A stretch of 64,000 nucleotides of DNA from Amycolatopsis solani (GCF_033441515.1 NZ_JAWQJT010000001.1:3038001-3102000); one strand, 5' to 3'; shown: positions 1-8,483, counted from the first letter of the stretch. A program made the numbers and translations. Notes: a model not told the origin generated them from the sequence alone.

Positions 1-42
1 GCGCGGGTGGGCACGCCTGCACCCTGCCCGGTCGGTGATCGT

Positions 43-561
43 TCAGGCAAGTGGGGTGTGACGAGCCTCGAAGGCTTGGAGCGCGTGTTCGCCGCGGAGG
101 GCGAAGACGACCTCTTCGATGCCGCCGTGATCGGCTCGGCTGACGGCGGCGAGCGCGATCTCGGCGGCCGGCTCGAGCGGCCACCGGTAGACGCCGGTGG
201 AGATGGCGGGGAAGGCGACGGTCTTGGCGCCGAGGTCGTCGGCCGCTTTCAGCGAGTTGCGGTAGCAGTCGGCGAGCAGCCCGGACCGGTCTTCGGTGGC
301 CGACCAGACCGGGCCGACGGTGTGCACGACCCACTTCGCGGGCAGGTTCCCCGCGGTGGTGGCGACGGCTTGCCCGGTCTTGAGGCCCTTGCCGTAGTGC
401 CCGGCGCGGAGCTTCCGGCATTCGGCGAGGATCGCGGGGCCGCCCTTGCGGTGGATGGCCCCGTCGACCCCGCCCCCGCCGAGCAGCGAGGAGTTGGCGG
501 CGTTGACGACGACGTCCACCTCGAGGGTGGTGATGTCGGCGTCGAGGATCCGGATGCGCAT
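43..561 (-). CDS. Macro-domain protein (O-acetyl-ADP-ribose deacetylase type)
   Basis: A 172-residue single macro domain. It carries the ADP-ribose-binding signatures VNAAN, the glycine loop GGGGVDGAIH, HTVGPVW and the late loop ISTGVY, in the order seen in MacroD/YmdB proteins. That family removes acetyl or ADP-ribosyl groups from ADP-ribose derivatives or modified proteins in the cytoplasm. I placed the start at the ATG opening MRIRILDADI, because the 39 residues upstream in the open frame do not look like the family and lie over the divergent neighbour. The physiological substrate cannot be read from sequence. It lies head to head with an uncharacterised gene. Confidence 0.88.
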   Translation of the reverse strand: MRIRILDADITTLEVDVVVNAANSSLLGGGGVDGAIHRKGGPAILAECRKLRAGHYGKGLKTGQAVATTAGNLPAKWVVHTVGPVWSATEDRSGLLADCYRNSLKAADDLGAKTVAFPAISTGVYRWPLEPAAEIALAAVSRADHGGIEEVVFALRGEHALQAFEARHTPLA

Positions 562-592
562 GGGCGTGATCTTGCCGGACACAACGGGGTTC

Positions 593-1000
593 GTGCTGCT
601 GAATTCCATCGCCGAGCTGGCCACCGAGGAGTACCTGGTCGAGCCGGCGGACCACCTCGCCGAAGCGCGGCAGAACACGTGGTCACTGGGCGCGTCCCCG
701 GAGGAGCGGGCCGGGCTGACCGTCGAGCAGGTCGTCGCCGCGTTCGAAGCCGTGGGGCGGTCCCTCGAGGGGCTCGCCAGTGGGCCGGTGACCTTCTACG
801 TCTGGCACGACCGGCAGGCCGGCGCCCTCAAATCTTCGCTTTCGTCGCTCGGCCCCAGCGAGCTGCTCTTCGGCGCCGAGTACGCGCCGGCCCACCAGCT
901 GGGGCCGATCGTCGAGGAGTTCCTCAGCGACGCGAGTCCCGGGGCGGTCGCCGAGCCGCTCGCGCCGCTGCCCGTGTGGGTTCGGGCGATCGCTCCCTAG
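593..1000 (+). CDS. Conserved-looking hypothetical protein
   Basis: About 135 residues from the GTG chosen here; it begins VLLNSIAELATEEYL and ends in a proline-rich tail. I do not recognise the family. No signal peptide, membrane segment or catalytic motif is visible. An ATG at 560 is in frame, but it would overlap the start of the divergent macro-domain gene by two bases and leave no promoter space. The GTG at 593 is preceded by a GGGG run and leaves a 31-base divergent gap. The 3' end nearly meets the convergent hydrolase gene: stop at 1000, hydrolase stop at 997. Confidence 0.55.
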   Translation: MLLNSIAELATEEYLVEPADHLAEARQNTWSLGASPEERAGLTVEQVVAAFEAVGRSLEGLASGPVTFYVWHDRQAGALKSSLSSLGPSELLFGAEYAPAHQLGPIVEEFLSDASPGAVAEPLAPLPVWVRAIAP

Positions 1001-1788
1001 CCCAGGAAGAACTTCGTCAGCACCGGGGCCAGTGCCGCCGCCTTCACGATGTGCGTCTGGCCCGGCAACGTCGCGTACTCCGCCGAAGGCAGGACCTTCG
1101 CCAGCGACGACACGCCGTTGCGCATCCACTCCGGGCTGCGGCCGCCGTCGATGACCAGCGTGGGGACTGTCACCTCCGGCCAGGACGGCGTCAGGGGCTC
1201 GCCCGACTGGCGGTCGCCCACCAAAGCCGTGTCGTACGGGAGTGTGTAGGCCACCTTCTTGAGCTTCGACCAGAACGGCATGATCCGCATCAACGCCACC
1301 GTCGCGTTGCCCAGGCCGACGCCCTCGGTCATGAACATCTTGACGGCTTTGCCCCGCTTGCCTTCGGCGAGCGCCGCGTCGAGGCGGGACGGGTAGTCGG
1401 CTGGGACGCGGGGGCGGGTGCCGTCCACCACGTACGGGGGTTCGTACAGCGCCAGCTTCGGGGCCGCGAGGCCGCGGGCCGCTTCGAGGGCCAGTGCCGC
1501 GCCCGAGGAAATGCCGAACAGGAACGCCTCGCCGCCTGCTTCCTTCAGCAGTGCCGCGATGTCCTCGACCTCGCGGTCGATCGCGTACGGGGCCGTGTCG
1601 GTGCTTTCGCCGCGGCCGCGGCGGTCGTACGTGTACACCGTGAAGTGCGCGGACAGCTCCTTCGCCAGCGCGTCGTTCGGGGACGAGCCGCGGTAGCACA
1701 TCGCGCCGTCGACCAGGACCAGGGCGGGGCCGGTGCCCGTGCGGGTGTACGCGATCTTCGTGCCGTCGGCGGAAATCGTCGTGGTCAT
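997..1788 (-). CDS. Alpha/beta-fold hydrolase
   Basis: 263 residues with the alpha/beta-hydrolase plan: an early strand with VLVDGAM, then YDRRGRG, the nucleophile elbow GISSG (Ser about 94), an acid candidate in VIDGG and a terminal histidine in GQTH. Substrate unknown; the family covers esterases, haloperoxidase-like enzymes and lactonases. The start follows a good AGGAGAG ribosome-binding site. Its ATG overlaps the stop of the upstream DUF998 gene in an ATGA junction, so the two are co-transcribed and probably translationally coupled. Confidence 0.85.
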   Translation of the reverse strand: MTTTISADGTKIAYTRTGTGPALVLVDGAMCYRGSSPNDALAKELSAHFTVYTYDRRGRGESTDTAPYAIDREVEDIAALLKEAGGEAFLFGISSGAALALEAARGLAAPKLALYEPPYVVDGTRPRVPADYPSRLDAALAEGKRGKAVKMFMTEGVGLGNATVALMRIMPFWSKLKKVAYTLPYDTALVGDRQSGEPLTPSWPEVTVPTLVIDGGRSPEWMRNGVSSLAKVLPSAEYATLPGQTHIVKAAALAPVLTKFFLG

Positions 1789-2417
1789 CGGGACTCTCCT
1801 CGCGGCATCAGGTGGGCGGACGTCGTGGCGAGCCAGGTCCAGGCGATCACCACGGCCGCCCAGAAACCGAGGGTGACGGCCGGGCTCGCCGAGCCGGACG
1901 CTACGCCGCCGAAGCCTACGAGGAACAGCAGGCCGGTGATGCGCGAGTACCACGCCCGGGCGGGCGGCAGGTGCGAGGCGATCGCGAAGCAGGCCGCGAC
2001 CAGTGCGGCGAACCCGAGGCCGCCGCAGGCGAAGTGCAGCATGCCGTGCCAGCTCACCGACGCCGGCGGGCCGGCCGGGGTGCCCAGCGGAAACCCGTCC
2101 TGCGGGTCGGCGCTGAAGATCCCGGCGCAGATGAGGCTGACGCCGTACACCGCCAGCAGCCTCGGCCCCCATCTGCCGGGCAGGACGCGCCGGAGGCCGG
2201 CCGCGGCCGCGAGCGTCAGCAGGCCGGTGACGACGAAGTTCGCGATCTGGACGAAGCCGAGCGAGCCGTTCGCCAGCACGCTCGCCGGGTGGCGCGTGAA
2301 GTCGAAGCCGGCGCGGGTGAGGCCCTGGAGCACGCCGGCGCCGACGAACACGGGTCCGGCGAGGATGCCGCAGGTCAGCAGGGTGCGGGTGCGGGTGGGA
2401 AGCGCGGTGGTGGTCAT
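1785..2417 (-). CDS. DUF998-family integral membrane protein
   Basis: 210 residues with about six hydrophobic segments, a short positively charged N-terminus and a polar C-terminal tail. The pattern (LLTCGILAGPVF, SVSWHGMLH, ADPQDGFP) matches DUF998 membrane proteins that are common in actinomycetes. Biochemical role unknown. It is the first gene of a two-gene unit with the overlapping hydrolase. The upstream gap contains a TTGACA-like -35 on the minus strand and the dyad ACAACT...AGTTGT, consistent with local repression. Confidence 0.8.
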   Translation of the reverse strand: MTTTALPTRTRTLLTCGILAGPVFVGAGVLQGLTRAGFDFTRHPASVLANGSLGFVQIANFVVTGLLTLAAAAGLRRVLPGRWGPRLLAVYGVSLICAGIFSADPQDGFPLGTPAGPPASVSWHGMLHFACGGLGFAALVAACFAIASHLPPARAWYSRITGLLFLVGFGGVASGSASPAVTLGFWAAVVIAWTWLATTSAHLMPRGESR

Positions 2418-2443
2418 GGCGGACAGCGTGGCATCCGATGATT

Positions 2444-2469
2444 ACAACTGTCAAGACAAAAAAAGTTGT
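2444..2469 (-). promoter_or_regulatory. Candidate promoter/operator of the DUF998-hydrolase unit
   Basis: The six-base arms ACAACT (2444-2449) and AGTTGT (2464-2469) flank a TTGACA hexamer read on the minus strand, about 30 bases upstream of the DUF998 start. This could be a regulator site overlapping a -35 box. No cognate regulator lies beside it. Confidence 0.3.
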
Positions 2470-2528
2470 CGGTGCGCCCCAAGGTGGCCTTGGTTGCGTC
2501 AGACGCACCGAAGGCCGCCTTGGGGCGC
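2458..2528 (-). terminator. Strong hairpin terminator after the metallophosphoesterase
   Basis: Arms at 2474-2500 and 2502-2528 form a nearly perfect 27-bp stem with a one-base loop. Read on the minus strand it is followed within about ten bases by seven consecutive T. It begins six bases after the metallophosphoesterase stop, so it is an intrinsic terminator for that gene and shields the downstream promoter. The arms contain the word CCAAGG-GGCCTTGG, related to another intergenic palindrome near 37.3 kb. Confidence 0.8.
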
Positions 2529-2533
2529 TTGGG

Positions 2534-3655
2534 TCAGGCTGAGCGCAGGGTGAGGAGCGTGATCTCGCTGGGCGCGAAGACGCGGAACGGCGGGCCCCAG
2601 AAGCCGGTGCCGCGGCTGTTGTACAGCTGGGTCGGACCGTGGCGGGTCAGGCCGGACAGCGTCGGCTGGTCGAGGCGCACCAGCAGGTGGAACGGCCAGA
2701 TCTGCCCGCCGTGCGTGTGGCCAGAGATCTGCAGGTCGACGTCGGCCTCACGGGCCTCGCGCACCTGCTTCGGCTGGTGCGCGAGCAATACCACCGGGAC
2801 GCCGTCGGGCCGGTCGGCCAGCGCCGCGGCCAGGTCGGGGCCGTGGCCGGGGAGGCCCGACGAAGTGCCGGTCGGGTCGTCGATGCCGGCGAACAGGATC
2901 CGGTCGCCGCCGCGTTCGAGCAGGGTCGAGCGGTTGTGCAGCGTGTCCCAGCCGAGCCCTTCCATGTGGTCGAGCCACGCCTGGGCTTCGCCGAAGTACT
3001 CGTGGTTGCCGGTGATGTAGAAGCGGCCGAGCCCGGCCTGGACGCCGCCGAGCGGGTCGACCTGCTTGCGTCGCTTCGCCACCGCGCCGTCGGCGAGGTC
3101 GCCGGCGTGGCAGACGACGTCCGCCTCCAGCGCGTTCACCGCCGCGACGACCCGCTCCGACCACTTCGTCCGGTCGATCGGCCCGAAGTGGGTGTCGGTC
3201 AGCACGGCGACGCGCAGGCCGTCGAGGCCCGGCCCGAGGCGCGGGATGACGACGTCCGTCCGCTTCACCGGCGGCACGCGCATGGCGACGCGGTTGCCGT
3301 GCACGAGCAGGACGGCGGACACCAGCACGGCCGCGCCCGCGACGATTCGCGACCGCAAGGGATCCTCGACGCCGAGCAGCGCGACGCGCAGGACAAGGCT
3401 CAGGATCGACCAGGTGAACAGCACCCAGATCACGGCGAGCAGCGAGTCGCCGAGGCGCGCGGACGCGTCGCTCTGGCGCTTGGAGTGGCCGCGGAACATC
3501 GCGATCGGCATCGTGACCAGGCCTGCCGCCAGCACGGCGGTGCCGGCGATGGTGCCCGCCAGGCCCCACTCCGGCGCCAGGACGAGCGTCCACCACGGGA
3601 CGCCGTACAGCAGGAGCATGGCCAGGATCGGCACGACGACGAGTTGCCCTCTCAT
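2534..3655 (-). CDS. Membrane-anchored metallophosphoesterase
   Basis: 373 residues. Residues about 1-125 hold several hydrophobic helices. Residues about 145-373 form a calcineurin-like phosphoesterase domain with the full metal-binding set: DTHFG (about 154-158), GDLAD (about 185-189), GNHEY (about 216-220) and GHTHGGQIWP. This matches the YaeI/YkuE-type membrane-associated phosphoesterases, which hydrolyse phosphodiester or phosphomonoester bonds, some on UDP-lipid precursors. The exact substrate is not decidable here. It is a single-gene unit with a strong terminator, divergent from the DUF6412-YidC pair. Confidence 0.9.
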   Translation of the reverse strand: MRGQLVVVPILAMLLLYGVPWWTLVLAPEWGLAGTIAGTAVLAAGLVTMPIAMFRGHSKRQSDASARLGDSLLAVIWVLFTWSILSLVLRVALLGVEDPLRSRIVAGAAVLVSAVLLVHGNRVAMRVPPVKRTDVVIPRLGPGLDGLRVAVLTDTHFGPIDRTKWSERVVAAVNALEADVVCHAGDLADGAVAKRRKQVDPLGGVQAGLGRFYITGNHEYFGEAQAWLDHMEGLGWDTLHNRSTLLERGGDRILFAGIDDPTGTSSGLPGHGPDLAAALADRPDGVPVVLLAHQPKQVREAREADVDLQISGHTHGGQIWPFHLLVRLDQPTLSGLTRHGPTQLYNSRGTGFWGPPFRVFAPSEITLLTLRSA

Positions 3656-3666
3656 CGAACCAGGTT

Positions 3667-3683
3667 ACAGCCCATCGGGCTGT
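3667..3683. promoter_or_regulatory. Candidate operator: 7-3-7 palindrome
   Basis: ACAGCCC-ATC-GGGCTGT is a perfect 17-bp palindrome. It sits 12 bases upstream of the metallophosphoesterase start, inside the divergent promoter region with the DUF6412 gene. A binding protein cannot be named. Confidence 0.35.
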
Positions 3684-3724
3684 TAGCGTTTTCGCTACTC
3701 TGGTGGGGAAGGGAGGGGGACGCC

Positions 3725-3997
3725 GTGCACACTTTGCTCCAGCTCGCGTTCCCCGTGGTGAGCAGCCCGACCGCGCTGGTCGCCTTCGCCTCCCTCGCCG
3801 CCGCGAGCCTCCTGGTCGTGCTGCTGGTCGGCAGCACGCACCGCAGCGAGCTCGCGCTGTGGTCGGCGCCGGTGCGCAGCCGCGTCACCGCGTTGCGCCG
3901 TCGCGCCCGCCGCGCCGAGTCGATCCGGCTCCGCGACCCCGGACGACCCGGCCGCAGCAGGCCACGAGCACCCGGTTCCCGCAGCCCGGCTGCGTGA
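3725..3997 (+). CDS. DUF6412-type small membrane protein, YidC partner
   Basis: 90 residues: one N-terminal hydrophobic hairpin (residues about 5-40), then an arginine-rich cytoplasmic tail with RSRVTALRRRARRAE and a C-terminal RPGRSRPRAPGSR stretch. Small proteins of this form precede an extra yidC-like gene in many actinomycetes (DUF6412). The GTG start is preceded by GGGAGGGGGA. The YidC homologue starts 58 bases downstream on the same strand. The basic tail could bind RNA or ribosomes, but that is inference. Confidence 0.75.
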   Translation: MHTLLQLAFPVVSSPTALVAFASLAAASLLVVLLVGSTHRSELALWSAPVRSRVTALRRRARRAESIRLRDPGRPGRSRPRAPGSRSPAA

Positions 3998-4055
3998 CTC
4001 GACCCGCAGCCATTCCGCCTTTCCCCGTTCCTTCCACTCGTGCGGAGTGCTGCCC

Positions 4056-4700
4056 ATGTTCGGCTTTCTCGACGTGCCCGTTTCGGGCGCGTACCACCTG
4101 ATCCACGCGCTCACCGGCCCGCTCTCGACGGCGCTGGCCATCGTCGTTTTCACCCTCGGCGTGCGGCTCCTGCTGCACCCGCTCGCCCGATCGGCCGCCC
4201 GCGGCGAACGCGCCCGGGCCACGCTGCTGCCGGAGCTCCGATCCCTGCAGGAGAAGCACGGCGGCGACCGCGACCGGCTGGCCGCGGAGGTGACGAAGCT
4301 GCAGCAGGAGTCCGGGACGTCGCTGTTCGTCGGCTGCCTGCCGATGCTGCTGCAGCTGCCGTTCTTCACGGTCATGTACCGGCTGTTCACGACCCCGTCG
4401 ATCGGCGGCGAGCCCAACTCGCTGCTGGGCGCGACGCTGTTCGGGACGCCGCTGGGCGCGCACGGCCTGTCCGGCAGCCCGCTGGTGTTCGTGATCGCGG
4501 CGGGGCTGGCGGTCGTGGCGTGGTTCTCGGTCCGCCTGCAAGCCCGCCAGGCGGAGGTGCCGGGCGGCAAGCTCGTCCGCCTGCTGCCGTACGGCACGGT
4601 GCTGGCGACGCTGGTCCTCCCGCAGGCCGCGGGGATCTACCTGCTCACGACGACGGCGTGGACGGCGGCCGAGCGGGCGCTGCTACGACGCGGCTCGTGA
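4056..4700 (+). CDS. yidC: YidC/Oxa1-family membrane protein insertase
   Basis: 214 residues with five hydrophobic segments and the family core: a first helix, a cytoplasmic hairpin rich in charged residues (residues about 45-85) and the segment LPMLLQLPFFTVMYRLF. YidC inserts and folds inner-membrane proteins with or without SecYEG. It is shorter than the main actinobacterial YidC and lies with DUF6412, so it is probably the accessory paralogue rather than the one next to rpmH. I chose the ATG at 4056, with GGAG eight bases upstream, over a GTG at 4047. Its 3' end overlaps the convergent DUF1992 gene by 18 bases. Confidence 0.85.
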   Translation: MFGFLDVPVSGAYHLIHALTGPLSTALAIVVFTLGVRLLLHPLARSAARGERARATLLPELRSLQEKHGGDRDRLAAEVTKLQQESGTSLFVGCLPMLLQLPFFTVMYRLFTTPSIGGEPNSLLGATLFGTPLGAHGLSGSPLVFVIAAGLAVVAWFSVRLQARQAEVPGGKLVRLLPYGTVLATLVLPQAAGIYLLTTTAWTAAERALLRRGS

Positions 4701-5096
4701 GCGGCGCCAGTCCTGGACCGCTTCCTCGACGTCCACCAGCGCCACCGTCAGCGGCGGGCCGGTGTGGTGGTTGAGGTAGGCCTGCCGGATCCGGTCGTTG
4801 AGGTCGGTCACGACCTCGCGCACCCGCGCTTCGGTGCACTCGGTGGCGAGCGTCTCCGGCAGGTCCTGGACCTCGCGTTTGAGCGCGAGCGCCGGGGGCA
4901 GCAGGGCCTTCGTGTCGTGGCCGCCCTTGCGCACTTCGCGGAGCACCCAGTCGGTCGCCGCGTCGTTGCCGGTCGGTTTCGGCAAGGGCCGGCCGGTGCC
5001 GGGCAGGTCGTCGAAGTCGCCGCGGTCGCGGGCCTCGGCGATCTGCCGGTCGACCCACCAGCGGAACGAGACCTTGGGTGGTTTGCGTGGGTTCAT
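4683..5096 (-). CDS. DUF1992 (DnaJC28-like) protein
   Basis: 137 residues. It opens with FRWWVDRQIAEARDRGDFDDLPG-GRPL, the hallmark of the DUF1992 domain shared with eukaryotic DnaJ homologue subfamily C member 28, followed by LREVRK and a helical C-terminal half. Function unknown. The ATG was chosen because it starts directly before the conserved block and follows a GAGGGGG stretch. It is convergent with YidC and divergent from a TetR regulator. Confidence 0.85.
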   Translation of the reverse strand: MNPRKPPKVSFRWWVDRQIAEARDRGDFDDLPGTGRPLPKPTGNDAATDWVLREVRKGGHDTKALLPPALALKREVQDLPETLATECTEARVREVVTDLNDRIRQAYLNHHTGPPLTVALVDVEEAVQDWRRSRAAS

Positions 5097-5152
5097 CGGC
5101 TCGCACCCCCTCGTCCCCAGGGTAATCTCCGAGGGAGGAGCGAGGGGACCGC

Positions 5153-5923
5153 ATGACCGTCGAACGCAGTGGCGCCGATGACGTCGACCGCACACTCGCG
5201 CTGCTCTGGCGCGCCCGCGGCGGCACTTCCGAACCGACCAGGGGCCGCCGGCCGACGCTGAGCGTGGAGCGGATCGTCGCCGCCGCGATCCGGGTCGCGG
5301 ACGCCGACGGGCTGGCCGCCGCGTCGATGCACCGGGTCGCCAAGGAACTCGGGGCCGGCACGATGACGCTGTACACCTACGTGCCCGGCAAGGCCGAGCT
5401 GGTGGACCTGATGGTCGACGACGTGCTCGTCGAGCGGCGGCTGCCGGGGCCGGGGGAGCCGCGCGAGGGCGACTGGCGCGCGCAGGTGGCGCTCTACGCC
5501 GAACGGACCAGGGCGGCTTACCGCACGCACCCGTGGCTGTGCGAGGTTTCGCGGGTCCGGCCGCCGCTGGGGCCGGGGCAGCTGGCCGGGCAGGAGTACC
5601 TGTTGTCCATTGTGGACGGACTCGGGCTGCCGCCGCGGCAGGCGGTCGCCGCGGCCAACGCGATCGGCACGTACGTCGACGCGAACGCCGCGCTCGGCGC
5701 GGAGAACACCCGCCTCGAACGCAGCACCGGCCAGTCGACCGAGGCCTGGTGGCACCAGCGGTCGTCGTTCTGGGAGGACTACTTCGTGGTCGACGCGCAC
5801 CCGGCGATGAACCGGATCTGGCTCGGCGGCGGCTTCGACCAGAGCGCCGAAGCCCAGGGCGACAAGGCGTACGAGTTCGGCTTGAACCGCATGCTCGACG
5901 GCATCGAGGCCCTGGTCGGCTAA
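5153..5923 (+). CDS. TetR/AcrR-family regulator with tetracycline-repressor-type C-terminus
   Basis: 256 residues. After a 35-residue leader comes a TetR-type helix-turn-helix (IVAAAIRVADADGL, then MHRVAKELGAGTMTLYTYV, residues about 40-85). The long ligand-binding domain is of the TetR_C type seen in proteins near TetR(B). It follows a strong GGGAGGAG site. It does not face an obvious efflux gene: the divergent neighbour is DUF1992. The target is therefore unknown and may be its own promoter. Confidence 0.88.
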   Translation: MTVERSGADDVDRTLALLWRARGGTSEPTRGRRPTLSVERIVAAAIRVADADGLAAASMHRVAKELGAGTMTLYTYVPGKAELVDLMVDDVLVERRLPGPGEPREGDWRAQVALYAERTRAAYRTHPWLCEVSRVRPPLGPGQLAGQEYLLSIVDGLGLPPRQAVAAANAIGTYVDANAALGAENTRLERSTGQSTEAWWHQRSSFWEDYFVVDAHPAMNRIWLGGGFDQSAEAQGDKAYEFGLNRMLDGIEALVG

Positions 5924-6180
5924 CGCCGGCTGCGCCACCGCAACCGGCGCCGCTCCTGGCGGGGCACCTCGGCCGTCGCGTCGCCGCGCAGCAGGTCGCG
6001 GCAGACCGGGTCGAACCGGCCGGGTGCTTCGATCATCGGCGCCGCCAGCACCAGGTGCCCGCACACCGCCCGGAACCGCCCGTCGTGCCGTCCGGTCGCG
6101 AACTCGTCTTCGGTGACGGCGTGGGTGTAGCCGTCGGTGTCGCAGCGGATGTGCACCAGGAACGGCTCCACCCGGCTCAC
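5920..6180 (-). CDS. Small hypothetical protein coupled to the lytic transglycosylase
   Basis: 86 residues. Its GTG overlaps the TGA of the upstream transglycosylase gene in a GTGA junction, so it is translationally coupled. The body contains VHIRCDTDGYTHAVTEDEFA and two cysteines (RAVCGHLV, DPVCRDLL), and ends in an arginine-rich tail RRRLRWRSRR. I do not recognise it. The cysteine and histidine residues could bind metal, but no classic zinc ribbon is present. It is convergent with the TetR gene, with a four-base overlap of the stops. Confidence 0.6.
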   Translation of the reverse strand: MSRVEPFLVHIRCDTDGYTHAVTEDEFATGRHDGRFRAVCGHLVLAAPMIEAPGRFDPVCRDLLRGDATAEVPRQERRRLRWRSRR

Positions 6181-7337
6181 CCCGCCGGGGTGGTCGAGGT
6201 GGTTTCGGTCGGCGTGGCCGCCGAATCGGCCGGGGTCGTGCTCGACGTCGTCTCCGGCGGCGGGGTGGTGGTGCTGGTCGTCGACGGCGGCGGCGTGCTG
6301 GTGGACGGCGGCGTCGTCGTCGGGTCCGTGGTCGGGGTGGTCGGCTGGGTGGTGGGGCTGGTCGTCGGCGACGTCGGCGTGGTGCTGCCCGGCGGCGTCG
6401 ACGTGCCCGGCAGCGAACCCGGCGGCTGGGCGGTCACCGGGGGCGCGGGCGGCGCCGGGACGCCGACCGGGGCACCGGCCGCGGCGGCGTCCGGGGCGTC
6501 GGGCGCGCCGATCGGCACCTGGCTGTCGGGGAGCTGGGCCACCCCGCTGCGGTAGGCCGAGGCCCACGCCAGCACGGTGTCCACATAGGACTGCGAGTTG
6601 TTGTAGCGGCGCACGGCGATGCGCTGCCCCGCGTCGGTCGAGAGGTCCAGACCGCCCGAGCACAGGTAGCGCGCGGTCGCGAGGGCCTCGTCGTAGATGT
6701 TGTTCGGGTTCGACACGCCGTCGCCGTTGCCGTCGGAGGCGTAGCCGCGCCACGTCGACGGGATGAACTGCGTCGGGCCGACCGCGCGGTCCCACACGGC
6801 GTCACCGTCGTACTTGCCGCCGTCGGTGTCCGGGATCGCGGCGAACGCGCCGGCGCCGTTGAGCACCGGGCCGAGGATCGGCTCGAGGGTGTCGCCCTTG
6901 GCGTCGACGTACCCGCCGCGGGCGTGGTTGGACTCGATCCGGCCGATGCTCGCGATCAGCGCCCAGTCCAGGTGGCAGTTCGGCTGTTCCTTCGCCAGGA
7001 TCGCGGCGGCGTTCTGGTACGCCTTGAGCATGCTGGCCGGGATGCCGAGCGGCCCGGAGATGCCCGCCGAGCCGGCCCGCCCGCCCGGCACGACCAGCGG
7101 CGTGGGCAGCGGGGGCTGGGGCAGGCTGCCGTCGACGGCGATCGGCGGCATGACGATGTTCGGCTGCTGCAGCGGCGCGGCCTGGTCCGGGAGGGCGTTG
7201 CCGGTGTCGGCGACCACGACCGGCGTGGGCAGGCCGGCGGTCAGCGTCGGCAGCACGACGAGCGCGCCGCCCGCGAGCGCGGCCGCGGCGCGGCGGACCG
7301 CCCGCGAGCTCTTGCGACGTGGCCGGTGCTTCGGCAT
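6177..7337 (-). CDS. Secreted lytic murein transglycosylase
   Basis: 386 residues. There is a basic N-terminus and a hydrophobic signal/anchor (residues about 15-35), a proline-rich linker, then a soluble lytic transglycosylase domain (residues about 100-280). The catalytic glutamate is in GRIESNH (Glu about 135), followed by DRAVGPTQFIPSTW and NPNNIYDEALATARYLC. The last 100 residues are almost only Thr, Pro and Ser with a few Glu, a wall-spanning tail. The enzyme cleaves peptidoglycan glycan strands outside the membrane. A coupled small gene follows. The 194-base leader is long, but I could not fit it to a c-di-AMP riboswitch. Confidence 0.9.
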   Translation of the reverse strand: MPKHRPRRKSSRAVRRAAAALAGGALVVLPTLTAGLPTPVVVADTGNALPDQAAPLQQPNIVMPPIAVDGSLPQPPLPTPLVVPGGRAGSAGISGPLGIPASMLKAYQNAAAILAKEQPNCHLDWALIASIGRIESNHARGGYVDAKGDTLEPILGPVLNGAGAFAAIPDTDGGKYDGDAVWDRAVGPTQFIPSTWRGYASDGNGDGVSNPNNIYDEALATARYLCSGGLDLSTDAGQRIAVRRYNNSQSYVDTVLAWASAYRSGVAQLPDSQVPIGAPDAPDAAAAGAPVGVPAPPAPPVTAQPPGSLPGTSTPPGSTTPTSPTTSPTTQPTTPTTDPTTTPPSTSTPPPSTTSTTTPPPETTSSTTPADSAATPTETTSTTPAG

Positions 7338-7531
7338 GGTCGTCCCCGCTTCCCTCGATCTTCGCTGATCGCCTCACCCGATCGGCCCCACCCACCGGTA
7401 CTGGCCGGTAGGAGCAAGCTATCCGATGGAAGCGAACTTTGGCGAATGGCACAGCGAAATCCGGCCGTCGCGGAGAAGTTCGTCCTGATGGCACAAAACC
7501 TTCGTAGGGAATCTGTCACATTCACCAGGAC

Positions 7532-8446
7532 TTAACGGGTCGCTGAGGACAGTTTGCCGAGCAGGGCGCCGGGGACGGTGATCCCGCGCTGGACCACGTC
7601 CGAAGAAAACCGCCGGACGAGCGAATCCGACGGAGTCGCGGCGAGCACCACGACTTCGCGGTGCAGGGCCGGCTCGAGGTGCCGGAGCGCACCGGCGAAG
7701 GTCCGGCTGAGCGCGGTCGTCGGGACCAGTGCGATGCCGAGCCCCGCGGCGGCGAGCTGAGCCGCCGTCGATGCCTGTTTCGTCCGCATCACCGCCTCCA
7801 GCACGGCACCGTGCCGGGCCGCCTGCTCGTCGAGCCAGCCGCCCAGGCCGTTGTCGGGGTGGTAGTGCACCACCGGCACCCCGGCGAGGTCGGTCATCGC
7901 CACCGCCGTCCGGGTGGCCAGCGGGTGGTCCGCGGCCAGCGCCACGACGACCTCCTCGCGCCCGACCACCTCGGCCGGCCCGCTCCAGCGGCTCGGCCGC
8001 GGTCCTGCGGCGACGTCCGCTTCCCCGGATTCCAGCGCCCTGACCAGCGCGTCCGCGCTCGTGGTTTCGGTCAGCGTGATCAGCACTTCCGGGCGGTGGC
8101 GGTGCCAGGCCCGCAGCACGGGGGCGAGCAAGCCGGCGGTCATGCTCTCCGCGCACGCGACGCGCAGGCTGCCCGCGCCGCCACCGGCCACCGCGCGCCC
8201 GGTCCGGATGACGCGCTCGGCGGCGGCGAGCGCGGCCCGCGCGTCGGCCAGGATCGCGCGTCCCGCGGCGGTCGGGCGCACCCCGCGCGGCAGCCGTTCG
8301 AGCACCGGCGCGCCCAGTTCCCGTTCCAGCGCGCCGATCTGGTGGGACAGCGCGGGTTGCGAGAGGTGCAGCCGCGCGGCCGCCTCGGTGATCGATCCCG
8401 CGTCCAGGACGGCGACCAGGCACTCGAGCGCGCGCAGCGTAGGCAT
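7532..8446 (-). CDS. LysR-family transcriptional regulator
   Basis: 304 residues with the winged helix-turn-helix in residues about 1-62 (CLVAVLDAGSITEAAARLHLSQPALSHQIGALE) and a periplasmic-binding-fold effector domain after residue 90. It is divergently transcribed from an SDR gene across about 100 bases, the classic arrangement in which a LysR protein activates its neighbour in response to a small molecule. Effector unknown. Confidence 0.93.
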   Translation of the reverse strand: MPTLRALECLVAVLDAGSITEAAARLHLSQPALSHQIGALERELGAPVLERLPRGVRPTAAGRAILADARAALAAAERVIRTGRAVAGGGAGSLRVACAESMTAGLLAPVLRAWHRHRPEVLITLTETTSADALVRALESGEADVAAGPRPSRWSGPAEVVGREEVVVALAADHPLATRTAVAMTDLAGVPVVHYHPDNGLGGWLDEQAARHGAVLEAVMRTKQASTAAQLAAAGLGIALVPTTALSRTFAGALRHLEPALHREVVVLAATPSDSLVRRFSSDVVQRGITVPGALLGKLSSATR

Positions 8447-8466
8447 TCGCCGATTTTATCGCAACC

Positions 8467-8483
8467 ATCGAAAACCTTCGGAT
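8467..8483. promoter_or_regulatory. Candidate LysR operator in the divergent promoter
   Basis: CGAA-AACC-TTCG lies in an AT-richer patch 20 bases upstream of the LysR start, in the shared region with the SDR. It is a dyad near the expected regulator site, but it does not fit a clean T-N11-A box. Confidence 0.3.

Noticed and set aside
7-2553. An 848-codon plus-strand frame over the first 2.5 kb
   Set aside because: It crosses the macro-domain, hydrolase and DUF998 genes antisense and translates to Arg/Gly/Ala-rich sequence.
7338-7531. Possible c-di-AMP (ydaO) riboswitch in front of the lytic transglycosylase
   Set aside because: Actinobacterial wall hydrolases often have one, and GGGTGAGGCGATC looks faintly similar, but the conserved CCCGWCAGC-type segment and pairing pattern were not found.
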